From assembly GCA_014607495.2 (NCBI GenBank), contig CP053153.1:11718001-11782000 (forward strand): DNA of 64,000 nt. The letters run 5' to 3'. Each line of letters begins with the position of its first letter. The first letter of the stretch is position 1. Shown here piece by piece: positions 1 to 13,100 of the stretch. Position numbers and translations under genes: made by a program. The notes beneath the pieces were generated by a model. That model ran no database searches. It worked only from the letters and a program-made list of their open reading frames with translations, and was not told the origin of the DNA. The DNA is from Carposina sasakii. Taxonomy: Eukaryota; Arthropoda; Insecta; Lepidoptera; Carposinidae.

Positions 1-473
1 CGCTATCGTTCAATTGCTCGAATATAATCACGCAGACAAGAAAATAAAACTTTTGAGCTTCATTTGTCATTGGTAACAAAATAGTCGCATGGTAAAATCA
101 ACTGTAGGTTTACGAGTTTATTTATCCCTGGAGCCAATTCTCGAAAAGTCTCGAGTTAGAACAAAGCCGAAACGGAACCGTTGTAGACGCTCAGAATAAA
201 GCAATAAATACTTTACGGTGACGTAATTAGACACATTTCAGCACAAGACAGATATTTGTTTTTAATCTGTCATACTCGCGACCGATGCGTGCTAAAAATA
301 TACCTTAATACTCAAGCGGTAAGTATATATTGCTTCGCACCGCGTTTCGTTAACGGTTAGTTAGTGGTTGCATTTCGGCTCAAAAATTTTCAAGGATTGA
401 CCCCTGAGCAGATAGTTACTGAGCAGATAAGTTTCATATAACTTGTATAGTTTTTCCCACAGTCACGTGAAGC

Positions 474-594
474 CTAGCGGGGACCAATGTAAATGATCAG
501 TGATAGGTGGCTAGCTTATCGCCTGAGAGAACGTCCTAGTTCATTAGTCGTCTTTTACGATACGTACGAAAAGATATGCAACTGATGAACTGTA
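474..594 (+). repeat. dispersed repeat family A
   Basis: It contains AATGATCAGTGATAGGTGGC and GCTTATCGCCTGAGAGAACG, the same order of motifs as 13352-13531, 59078-59222 and 60805-60966 (plus), and 6304-6470 and 53155-53290 (minus). It is in the intron that precedes the first visible exon. Nothing else is recognisable in 1-911. Confidence 0.7.
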
Positions 595-911
595 CCTATA
601 AAGCCCCGCATCAGCAGGCTGTGTTTATGACCCTTCAGTCCTGGCTACCTTCTTTCGGGAATACTGCCTATATAAACAAGCAATTTTATTATTTTCACTA
701 TGTGGCATGGTGCCTGTCATATTCTCCATGTAAATAGCTCGTTTTTACTTGTAGCCTGTCAAGATCATATGTTCCAATGGCAGAACATTTCAGAACATTT
801 TATATCAAGCTATTCGCACATGTCGGATGTCAGACCCAAACACTAGCTTATTATAAATTCTACCACTGGAACAGTTGAAACGAGATAACTGACGCTATTA
901 TATTTATCCAG

Positions 912-1190
912 GTAACCAAACTAGACCATCATCGCGGCCCAGTGACCTCAGTCAAAGTGATACTGGACGGCGAAATACTGGTCACAGGATCCCAGGACGG
1001 AACAGTTTGTACTTGGAACGTTGATAATTTCACGTTACTGAGTACAGTAAACGCTGGCGTGCCGGTGCATGCGATGGACATCACTGACGATAACGTGTTT
1101 CTGATAACGCTGCAAGGAGAGAACGAGTTGCATGTGCGAACGTTTATTACTGGAACGCATTTGCATATGCTGAAGAGGCATAAAACAAAG
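912..1190 (+). CDS. WD40 gene exon (first in window)
   Basis: The acceptor is TATTTATCCAG ending at 911 and the donor is AAAG|GTGAGT at 1191. The exon is 279 nt, read in phase 0 at both ends. It encodes VTKLDHHRGPVTSVKV, then a WD signature VTGSQDGTVCTWNVDN, then the start of a less canonical blade (DNVFLITLQGENELHVRTF) and ends KRHKTK. The H-R-G-P-V start looks like the GH dipeptide end of a blade, so at least one exon must precede it upstream of this window. Confidence 0.88.
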
Positions 1191-4100
1191 GTGAGTTGTA
1201 TTCAATAGAGATAAATGTTTTCAGGTGACTACGAGATCCATTTAATTTTTAAAGAATAATAAATAAATAAATAAATTTTTACTCGTAAACATACAGGGTG
1301 TAAAAATACAACGATGTTTTTTTTAATACCTTATATTCTTTGTAAGGTTACGGTCATTTTCTTCTATGGAACCAACCCTGGGAAACGCCAAAAAAAATCA
1401 AAAAATACTGTCATTTTATTGTAAGCAATGAATTTGATGCTCAAAGTACAAATGTACCTACAAAACTAACATTATAACATTTTGACACGGTATCTAAAAA
1501 AATGTTTGTTACCGATTTCAGATGGATTTATCTAAAAAAAAATATAATAATGCAACTTTGGACCTCAATATCTTGGAAACCCGTGGTTTCCCAGGGGTGC
1601 TATCATAGAAAAAAATTATAAATAAATAAATAAATATTCATACACTTCACAACACATTGACCTAGTCCCACACTAAGATCCCTAAGGTCTTTTGTCGTGG
1701 GTACTAAGCAACGGTATATAAATATATAATACTAGTGGCCCGCCCTCGCTTCGCTTCGGTACATATCAGTACATAGCTGCAACTTCATATGTAGGTACAG
1801 CGGTTTTCGTAAAAATTTGGGACTCCCGTTGGTCCCCTTCCCGTGGGAATTTCGGGAAATCCGTTCTTAGAGCTTCCTTATAGCCCTAATCACATTTCAG
1901 CTTTGTATAAATAGCGGTTTTCGTAAAAATTTTAAATTCCCGTAACTCCCCTTCCCATGGGAATTTCGATAAATCCGTTCTTAGTGCTCCCTCGCAGTCC
2001 CTAATGAACATACAGGTCCAATTTCAAATTCATATGTGTCGTAGTTGTCGTAAAAAAATTAATTCCCGTTTATCCGCTTCCCGTGGGAATATTGGAAAAT
2101 CCGTTTGAATTCCCATTTGTCCCCTTCCCGTGGGAAATTCGGGAAATCCGTTTTTAGTCCTTCCTCGTTGTCCCCAATGAACATATATGCCCGATTTCAG
2201 CTTCATATGTATAGCGGTTCTCGTAAAAATTATGAATTCCCGTTTATCCCCTTCCCGTGGGAATTTCGGGAAATCCGTTTTTAGTCCTTCCTCGTTATCC
2301 CCAATGAACATATATGCCCGATTTCAGCTTTATATGTATAGCGGTTTTCGTAAAAAATATTAAATTCCCGTTGGTCGCCTTCCCGTGGGAATATCGGGAA
2401 ATTCTTATAGCCTATGTTCATCTTGGTCCAATAAGGATTCTAACGGTGAAAGAATTTTTGAAATCGGTCCAGTAGTTTCGGAGCCTATTCATTACAACCA
2501 AACAAACAAAGTTTTCCTCTTTATAATATTAGTATAGATATATATTATGTAATTATATTATATAGGTATATAATGATCGTGATGTTACAAAGGATACGAG
2601 GTATTAAAAGAATAAACTTGTCTTTTTACACCCTGTATAAAACCTAATTATGCTAATAACTCGTATTCTACGAGTCCCGTTGTCAGCTATCGTCCTCGGA
2701 ATACTGTGGCGGCGGCCACCTCGCATTTGGTGTAGAAAATAAGTCGATTTTTTACGTAAAATGGCACCATAACCAGTGGCGGATGGACTTTTACATACTC
2801 GTACCTGCCTAGTTCCTAGTGTTTTATAGCACTTATAGTTTGTTCCCCGCTGGATCCGCTCCTGACCGCAGCTACCAATTTTTTAGAATCGATGCTTATA
2901 GGAAAGCGTGTAGTTACCTCTACACACATCTATCTGATCCTTTTTTATGCAATATGCGTGACTATGTATGTTTACATCGCATTAGGTTAATGCCTATAAT
3001 TATGGTAATAAGGGTGAAATAAATAAACTTTAAAAAATCTAGAGATAAATTAAATGTAAATAGTGTCTTCTAATCCATTCCACTAAAACAATTGTGTGTT
3101 TACCACAAATGTAATAGATTAGCTTCATTGATTAAAGTGGGCCACCCGACATCACCCGAGGGACAACAAACAAGTGCGGCCACCCGAAATTGGCCGGCTG
3201 TTGGTTTAGGTTAGCACACCTACGGACAAACACACCTGTACCTATATATAGCTAATAATGAACATTGCAAGTGTATAACGTACCTGTGTTAATCCTTGTG
3301 TTGTGTGACATTAAAATTGAATGTTATGTTTTGGTGTTAGTACAACAAAATTGAATTATCACATTTTGAACTATTTATTTCTATATTTGGATAGGAGGCA
3401 TGGTTTTTTTCCGAAGTGTTTACTTGTTTTCTTTCTTACAAAAAGTAAATTTTAGTTTTATTAGCTATCAATCGGGATGTTTAAAATATCTGTCTGAAAC
3501 TCTACTTCCTTAAGATTCTTTATACAAGCAACTTTAAATAACGCATTAGGTACACTTTTATTTTCTGGAGTGCACCCTTAATGTGTTATAATAATACTGA
3601 GCATACATATAGTTTTTTAAATAAAAATCCCTTATTTTATTTCGAGCATACCCCGCCCTTAAAGTCGGGACTTTACCACACAAAATAACTCTTTTTACGT
3701 CACAGTAAATTTAAGCCGCCTATACTCTATGTCTTGCGAATCCGTCCGCGTGGATTGCAGCAGAAAGAATCTTATTGATCTAGACATACAGCAGTTTTTA
3801 TGTTAGACCTAATTTAATTATATTGTTAAAACAGTGAAAACCACATTCATTTTAACTCAGTAGTTTTGCGTGATGTACAAACAAACATACAGATAGACGT
3901 GAAGTGCCGTTATTTAACTACTATATGTATATTGCTGTATCTCCAAAGTACAGACACATACAGAATACGAATAGATAAACTACAGATTTATTATACGTAT
4001 AAATAAAGGCCAGAGAATACGAATATCGATCGTAGCCTACCTAATCGCCTGCTCCGGTTCAACAGAATGGAAATTAACATCTCTAGAGACGAAAATTGGA

Positions 4101-7100
4101 CTGAGCATTGTTTTTCCTAATTAAATAGCCTTAAGCAAGCCTTGCTTTGTCCTCCAATCGAATGCCTTAACACGGTAAGTACTCACTGTTGTTTTGTTTA
4201 GTTCATTTTACATAATAGGGTAGATATTTTGCCGTACTCTGCTTTTATAAAAATAAATAAAAGAAGTTGGCCAAGCCAAATGGTGTGACCCAACATCGAC
4301 AATTATCAGAGTCGTTACCCGTAATCTGTCACCACTTTAATTGATAAGTTTCCGTCTAATAACTTAGACTATCCATCAAAACTTTAGAATACACCCTCGG
4401 GTTCTTCCCGTCTGCTTCCCAGTGATATTTAGTTTGCTGATCTTCTCTTTAATGTGATGTAAAGTGTGATAGATGGCGAACTGGGTGTCACCTGTAAATT
4501 CTTTGGTGGATTAATGTCAGTCACAAATTATTTTCATTTTAATTTTTTAATTATTAATCACAAAGTTGGTGTAATATTTGAAATTTTTATGTACTTATAC
4601 TGAGTGCCACTGCGACAATTTAGTATTCTCCTTTTAGAAGTTATTTTTATTGACCGTATAATAATAGTCGTACATTATAAATAAACTTCACCACCTGTAA
4701 ATTCACATTGTCATTATACAGGATGATTTTTGGTCGTCAACGTTCCCGAAAAGTACGGAATCTCCTCATCATCATGATCATTTTTCTCCATGGAAGCATA
4801 CCTGGGAAGTGTCTGGTTTCCAAAATATTAGGGTCCAAAGTTGAGTAAATAGACTGCGTTTTTCTGCATAAATGCACATAGACGCGCGTAGCGGGATTTT
4901 TTCACGAAAAATAATTAATATCGGTCTATAAAAAAACTAACATAAACACTAGACACTATAAATTTCGCACAATCAAGGAATTAAAAAAAAAAAAAATCCC
5001 AGCTTTTTTTTGGCATAAACTTACTTTATTTGATGTATAGAGTACGTACCCTTCGTTAAGGGTGGCCACAAAAAAACATCCTGTATATGTGGAAAACTTA
5101 TTTGACAAGCTAAACAGTTTACATTATGTATTTTTGGAATCAATTTCACACTTAAATGATTATTTTAATGCATACTGTGTTTAAATAAGTTAAAAATATT
5201 CTATCTCTATTAAGTTTTTGGACTACATGACCTTCAATTTAACTTATAAGAAATGTTTTTAAAAATGTACGAGTACATTATATTCAAGTATTTAAGCGCT
5301 TTGCCAAGACAATAGCATTCGCAAAAATCGTTTTGTATTTATCTGGTGGTAATGATCGTGTCAGACCCTCATTAAGGGGGTCAAATCTTCATTATCGTGG
5401 GCGACCAAAAGCTAGAACCTTTTTCGGGATAAATTCCATTATTTGGGTCACCTAACTCAGAAGTCACTTGAATTAGAATATCAACTACATGTGAGACCAC
5501 ACACATGACCATGTAACATAATTCGTTGGACTGTGAAATAATGTAATACATACATACATATCGTAAATTTTAAATTCTGTTTGATTTATGGAAGCTATTG
5601 CAACATTCCTAATGATCACCTTTTCTTGATTACGACGACTTCTCTATTCTGTGAATTTTAGCCTTTCTTGCCGCAAATGCGTAAATCTAAATCTATTTTT
5701 AAGTTATGTCTAACCAAAGATCTTGCTTTGTGCCTTTAACCTTTTTCTATGGCTCTAAACAAACATATCTTTCTTTATGTCAAGAAAATCAAGCCGGCAT
5801 GTGTGCTTATTAGCAAGGGGGACATAGGAAGCTAATTTCCTACACTTCCACTTACATGTTACTAAACAAACACCACAGTTCAAGCGTATCTCCAAATAGA
5901 TACGTCATTTAAGTAAATCCTCTACCTTTTAAACTTGAACATTTTCCATCAGATATAGTTAGTGGAACAAGGGTCCCATAAACCAATTAGAGTTCCCGGA
6001 ACTTTCACGATGCGTCCGCGATTTTGTAACTATGGACAGAAAGGGAAACTACCGACAGGGTAAGCTGATACAATCAGTGCTCATGAGATGCAGTTAGAAA
6101 TCTTATGGATTAGGCGTATTTAGTTAACCATTCAGTTGTTCCTTATGGTAGTCTTATTATGCAGCATGAATTGTATTGCAGTATAGGTGTATTTAGTTAA
6201 CTATTTTAGTTTCTATTAGTAGGTATATTTTAAGTTTTAGCAAGATATTCACTTTTACATGAAGATTATCAGTTAAGTAAGAGTGACTTGAACTGATGTG
6301 TATGCGGTAGAGTCGACTAACGAACTCGGATATTCTCTCAAGTAATAAGCTCGCAACTTGTCACTGGTCATTTATTACATCTGTCCCGCTAAACGTGGCT
6401 TTAGGATTCTCTTCGTGATCCTGCAGATCTGGATACCCCATTTGGGGAACATAGCCGTGTCCAAATGTATTTAATAGGGCTTCTTTACATCGGAAAAAAC
6501 TCACGTAAGTAGAGCATACTCTGAGATACCTATTTCCGTCTAACCATATCCACAGAAATCAAACGTACAAAATTGGGCGTGTAACGATACACTCAACGTT
6601 ACGATGTAAACGATACTTCAAGTAGTCTGCTTAAATCAGGCTTAAATGGACGAAATAAAGGAACCTATTCTTGAGATCAAAGGTAATTGTAGACAATTTG
6701 TTACTTCATTCGAGCCATCAAGAGCCATTATGGGTATAAGGGTGTTCTCAAAGTTGGCAATTGTTGTTGGATTACGGTGCGTAGAGAATCGATTTTTAAG
6801 AATTAGGTTAATACGTCACAAATCGTATTGTTCCTTCGGGCAATATAGCTACTTATTTCTCAAAATAAACTCCAACGCCGTATTATGATTAATGTCTAAT
6901 TATTGCAATGACAATAATGGAAATGATGGTAAAAGAGAACATTTACTATTTATTTTCCTTTAATCCGTACATTTTTCCTGCATCACCTTTTGAGGAGTTT
7001 TATAGTCCAGACTCTAGACCTTTTATAGCTTGTATTGTTTTAGTTTCGGCCATAAATTTAAAGAAACATTGTGGTCAAGATTTATGTCTTTACTTTAGTT

Positions 7101-10100
7101 CTACATTGTTTCCGCATGTTGGAGCTTTAGCACAAGTTTGTTGGTAGTTTTATTTTAATACAAATATATTATTTGTAAACTTACAACGTCCTTCAAAATT
7201 AAGCATAGTCACCATAAAGACAGATGTATGTTTGTATTCATATGACCGCTATATGACGGCACCGCTGTATGACGAAACGAGTTTAACTCAAAACGGTACA
7301 AACTTCCTATACAAGATGAAACTGAAAAATTATATTGTATGTTAAATGAAAAGCTTTGAAGGGCCCACTGTAACTATTTACAAAATAAGACTCGAAATCA
7401 CACATTTATTCTTACGATGAATATGAAGAAATTTCTAAAAACCTTAGGATGTCCATATAGTCTATATGAATTTAAAAAATCATGAAAGGCCGATTATTCC
7501 AATGGTCAGATAATAGCTTCCTGAAGGGTCAAGTTGATGCTGTCACTATCTTGATCAAGTTTTAAGCGCAGGCCACACCGCCAGCGGGCGGGCGAGCGAG
7601 CAAGACGGGCGGACATCGTTTCACCTCTTTACATACTTCGGTTCACACCGCGAGCTACCGACTAACCTACGTCAGCGATGCGAGCGAAGCTAACGAAATA
7701 TCCAACGATTCTAGCGAAACAACCCGTTCATCTCGTTAGGCGAGCCCGCTTCGCTCGCCCGCCAGCTCGCTCGCCCGGTTCTTTCGCCCGTCCTCCCCGT
7801 TTTGAGTATTCGGACTAGTCCACTATCCTCACGCACTCCCATCCGCACCCCCCGGTTCACCCGCTCCACTCGCTCCGCCCGCTCGCTCCCCCGTCTGTAA
7901 TTTTCGGTGTGAACCCCATAGTTTAGCTCGCCAATATTCCGCGTATTCCTTCTCTCGCCTAGCCCGCCCGACTAACTCGCTCCGCCCGCCCGCTGGTGGT
8001 GTGGTCTGCGCTTTAGAGATAAACAGCATCAATATATTTCACATAATACTGACTACAATGAGTGTTTCGCCATTGGAAACAGAGTAAAATTTTGTGAATA
8101 AGTTCTCAATAATGGACTATTTTCATAGTATCTCGCTTTACCTACCCCTTCTGTTTGTACACCCGATATATCTGTTGGCAGCAAATACAAGTGACCTTTG
8201 AACAGAAGTTTGCTCGAGTTCCTCAATGTAACAAGATGTGCATAAAGGATGCATTCGCATGACGTCAAGGAGTGCTCTCTTTGACCGGTCAGGTGAGACG
8301 GGACACCCGGACGCGTCACTGGGCCGGTTCAAACCCGGCTACGGTTCCCGGTCGTTGAACCGGGTAAATAGTGTGGCTGTGATGTGTAGAGCGTGCTTTA
8401 CTGCTCTTTGAATACTTTGATTCAAAGTATGATCACATAGTATAGGCATAGAGGAATAAGATTGTATAGGTAGTAGTACACCGGGGCTATTTCTATCCAA
8501 AATAATGTTAATTATCTTTTAAAATAATTTAAACTCCATCCATGTGCCAATTTTCCTGAAAAAACTGTTTTCTGGAATAAATAATTAGGTAGCCTATGCC
8601 CTTCCTCAGTTCTAGACTACCTGTGTTCCAAATTTTATTGAATCTGTTTAGTATTTTTGACCTGAAGAGGTAACATATTTTACAGTGATATGTTTTTTCA
8701 GAAACCTCTACAATACTTTTCGCAAAAACAATATATTTTCATCTTTGCATGATACCTTATACTTCCTGCAAAGTACACAAGCAAACCTGTATCAAATTTT
8801 CAGACATTAAAAATAAATGAAAATCATATATTTCAGACCAGGATCTATAATAATAAAATTGTGTTCTAATACATAAGTGAAATCATTAAAAATTTAATTG
8901 AATTAAAAAATAAAATATTAATATTGCGTTTATCTCAGGTGTGACATTTTTGGGAAGCACCTATTCATATCGGCATTTTTGGTATAATGTTCTTTAATGC
9001 GGCTGTCGAGAAACAAAAATGGTAACAGACAGCTTAGATAATGTTTCAGTTTTTACTAGCGACAACGACGTTTGCAAAGTTTTAGAAACATTTATACCAA
9101 TAGCGGCTAACGAACACGCTAAATACCCATTGGAGGAACGGTCACAAAACATCGATTTCAAAATGTCTGATATATCGCTGATTTACACAGTTACGAATTC
9201 CTCCTTTTCAGGTAGAACTCGCAAACTTTGACCTTAAACACCTCCACGGAAGGAGATTCGCGGATTGATACTGGCAAATCATTTCATAACCGGACGGCCG
9301 TGGCAGTAAAGGAACTCTAATACAGAGCGGCATTGCGCTCGAGCTCGCGAAGAGTTTTGTTGCGACTAGACCGAAGTGATCTACCTAAGGAAGTGTAGAA
9401 CAAAAAATGTACTGAGAAGCAAGGGAGTGGTTTAAGTTATTAAACAAAAAAGTGAGAAGATGGAGATTGCGTCGGTTTCTGATGTTGAGCCACTTTAACT
9501 GCTCACGGAATCCGGATACGTGTATGACCACTATCCGGATTCCGTGAGCAGTTAAAGTTGCGCAGGCCGAAGATATACCTTATGCACACATTCAGCAGGC
9601 GATCGACCTTATCCAGTAGTTCCTCCGTAATGTCTGGATAGCACACATCAGCGTAGTCAATGAGAGGCAGCAACAAAGAGTTGACCAGTGTGATCTTGGC
9701 TGATTGGGGTAAAAAGTATTTTTAATAGCCTAAGAGAGTGCATACTGGAGAAGACTCCTGATGATCTCACTTGTGCTGAAGGAGATTCCCGCAAAGTAGA
9801 TTTATGTAAAAATATTATTATTCCCTAGCCAAACCCTAAACAAATATTGCGAATGTTCCCAACTTTAGTTCGTTGAAACGCTGTCCCCTTCTTCCCCTAT
9901 TACAGGCAAGAAGTTCCATAAAACAAAAGAAAATACGGTAAAACGGAACACGAGACTAATTTATTAAAGTAACGCGATAACAGGTCGTGGGTGACTAATC
10001 CTGGTTTCTCTGATAAAAATTAAAATTGTTTACAAAATAGCCACGTAACTTTGGCGAGACGTATCCCCGGTAGCAGCCGAGGCCGAGATGCGAAGAGTCC

Positions 10101-13100
10101 GACGGAATGTTCGGCAGGTGTGAGGGAGCTCGGTGGAATATTCGGCAATCCTTGGAATACTCCAAATCCAATTCCGAATGAAAACCAATTCCGAACGAAA
10201 TCCAATTTCGAACGAAGTTCAAATCCGGTCTAAATCCTGATCCGGACGTAATCCAAACGTAATCGCCACCGAACCTAGTTCGAAGTGGCGACACTTATCA
10301 CAGATTAAATTATTGAGTTGCACTATGGCGACTATTTGAGTTGCAAAACAGCAGAAAGTAATATTTATAATAGGTAAGGAACGAGGAATTAACTTAGGCT
10401 TCAAAATAGTTCCTAATCCTCTGAGACAAACTTTGGTAATCCTGGCGACCGCGCGATCGAGGCAACAGCCTTCTACGTACCGAGCCGCACGGTTATTGAC
10501 CTCAGCCTAGAATGGCCTTGCCATTGGTTAATATTTTAATATCCCCGCCCGGCGTAAATTTTAGAGATTTTATTACCATAAAAGGTAATCTTGGTGCCAA
10601 AAAGACGAAATTCCGGCTAGACTGGCAACGCCCAAAACGTTTTTGAAATAAAACGACGGCACCATGTCGCGGGAATTTTGAACAACGCGACATTGCCCCC
10701 CCTCGACAGAAAGGTTTTTATTAAAACCGCCAAGGACGAAGGAGTTAAAAAAAACCTCGGAAACACTCATCAACATACATACGATCCATACATACCATCA
10801 TCAATCATACATCATATTCATACTATGTGGGAGTTGCTGAAATTGACTCTGACACAATAGAGATCAGAACTAGAATATTATTAGGCTGACTCTTGACAAG
10901 TGATCCTAGAACGAAATTTTGTCCTTAACGATAAGATTCGAGAACAATATAGCGATGCCCAGAAGATTAAATATATTAGTTTGGTGCAGGGTCACTAACC
11001 GCCCTGCTGCGTTTGATGAGGCCTTAATTAAAAGAAAATTAAGGTATGAAGAAAAAAAATGGCTTATTTAACAAGTCATCATCCGCTTGAGTGATAAGGC
11101 TTTGGGTTGACCTTCCTAACATACCAAATCTTCGACAACCACCATTGATCTCGAACTCGCTGCCAATCTAATTACTCTCGAATAAAATTCCAAAATCACG
11201 CTAAACCTATTAAGAAATGAAAGCAAGAAAGTAATAATAAAGAAAAAATTATAAATGAAAAATTATATAGAATTATTAGACAATCTAAAATCTTTGATAT
11301 GCCAATCCCCAATACTCTTCCCAGACATATCTTGTAAAGTAAAAACAAGTGAAGATTTGAAATAAAGCGAACTTGAGCTTGAGGAGCTCGGATAAATTAT
11401 TGTGGTCGCATACCACCGTAATAGCAGGTGCAACATCATTGCACTTGACGCACGGCTCATCCTTCACCGTAGGTAATGTAGGTGATGAAGGACCAGCCGA
11501 AGGATTCGGTGACAAATATAATGTCGGGGTTGTAGGCCGCGACATCTTGATTTGATAAAAATTTTATTTAAATTTAAAAATATGAAAAAGAGAATGTAAA
11601 AAAATAAAAAAAATAAAATAAAAAACACCCCGATAGTACAAAAATAAAATCCGTTGGAAATAACGCACACTCGCTAAATGAAAAAGGTAGTGAGTGAAAC
11701 AGAAGAAATAAATATATATATATAAAGAATGAAATACTTATATAATATGCGGACCTGTGAAAATAAGAGGGTTGGAGTCTATTGGGTCGCAGTATTTCAC
11801 CGGGCGTGCCAGGCCGCGAGCACTACTGCTATGAGATAAAAAAAAATTGCAAAAGTACACAAGATAATAAATATGTAGAAACCAGGTGTTATATAATCGA
11901 GTGGGCGCCAATGAAACGCTGTCCCCTTCTTCCCCTATTACAGGCAAGAAGTGGACAGGTCCAGTTAATGTAAAACAAAAGTACGGTAAAACTAAGTGAT
12001 TTAAAAAAACAATTTATGAACACGAGACTAATTTATTAAAGAGATAACAGACTAATCCTGGTTTCTCTGATAAATATTTAAATTGTTTACTAGCCACGTA
12101 ACTTTGGCGAGACGTATCCCCTAGCAGCCGAGGCCGAGATGCGAAGAGTCGGAATGTTCGGCAGGTGTGAGGGAGCTCGGTGGAATATTCGGCAATCCTT
12201 GGAATACTCCAAATCCAATTCCGAATGAAAACCAATTGAAATCCAATTTCGAACGAAGTTCAAATCCGGTCTAAATCCTGATCCGGACGTAATCCAAATA
12301 ATCGCCACCGAACCTAGTTCGAAGTGGCGACACTTATCACAGATTAAATTAAGTTGCATATGGCGAAAGTTAGCAGAAAGTAATATTTATAATAGGTAAG
12401 GAACGAGGAATTAACTTAGGCTTCAAAATAGTTCCTAATCCTCTGAGACAAACTTTGGTAATCCTGGCGACCGCGCGATCGAGGCAACAGCCTTCTACGT
12501 ACCGAGCCGCACGGTTATTGACCTCAGCCTATGGCCTTGCCATTGGTTAATATTTTAATATCCCCGCCCCGTAAATTTTAGAGAAACCATAAAAGGTAAT
12601 CTTGGTGCCAAAAAGACGAAATTCCGGCTAGACTGGCAACGCCCAAAACGTTTTTGAAATAAAACGACGGCACCATGTCGCGGGAATTTTGAACAACGCG
12701 ACATCGTACAGTACGAACTTTAGTTCGTGCAGGATTTAATGGCGTGATTAATGTGAAAACACATGCTGTATGTAAATTAAAACTAACTAACTTTGTTATT
12801 GTGTTACAATAATAATATTTTCTAGTATGATAGATAAAGTTTTAGGGTAAAAAATAAAAGGAGAATGATACAGGACGATAACTGATTATTGTGCGGGGTC
12901 TTATATTAATACGTATAATAGAATAACAATAAGAATATATTTATTCAGCAAAAGAATATACGCAACATAATAATATAAAAAATAATAATTGAAGATGTGA
13001 ATTTGACATTACAATAATTTATGTATCATTTCTCTAACGTCTCCAATATGTTTTAGGTGCGTTGCTTCTGCGTGGGTCACGATTCAGCGCGCATAGCCGT

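Larger units (their letters stand above)
1292..2637. mobile_element. TACAGGGTG-ended MITE interrupted by later insertions
   Basis: The ends TACAGGGTGTAAAAA and TTTTTACACCCTGTA are inverted repeats, and each inner arm (ATACC.TATTCTTTGTAA...GGAACCAACCCTGGGAAA) matches three other copies at 33855-34237, 51500-51883 and 58659-59055, which are about 385-395 bp. Here the element is split at about 1610 and resumes at about 2573, with nearly 1 kb of other repeats inside. Confidence 0.82.
9874..12703 (-). mobile_element. internally deleted Gypsy-like LTR retrotransposon
   Basis: Two direct repeats bound an internal segment of about 1.2 kb. On the minus strand the element begins TGTCGCG, and each LTR ends ...GTTTCA. 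A 4-bp target duplication TCGT flanks it (9870-9873 and 12704-12707). A primer binding site TGGCGCCCACTC lies one base after the 5' LTR (near 11899-11910) and a polypurine tract GAGGGGGGG precedes the 3' LTR (10696-10704). The 4-bp duplication and TGG-type PBS suggest Ty3/Gypsy. Only the start of gag survives; protease, reverse transcriptase and integrase are missing, so it is non-autonomous. It lies antisense in the 11.9-kb first visible intron of the WD40 gene. Confidence 0.88.

Noticed and set aside
7829..8332. three minus-strand ORFs of 64-88 codons
   Set aside because: They fall in or beside the GC-rich palindromic element, overlap one another and show no domain.
9995..12359. several ORFs of 60-99 codons on both strands in the LTRs
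   Set aside because: They are duplicated in the two LTRs and disrupted by indels between the copies; LTRs are non-coding.
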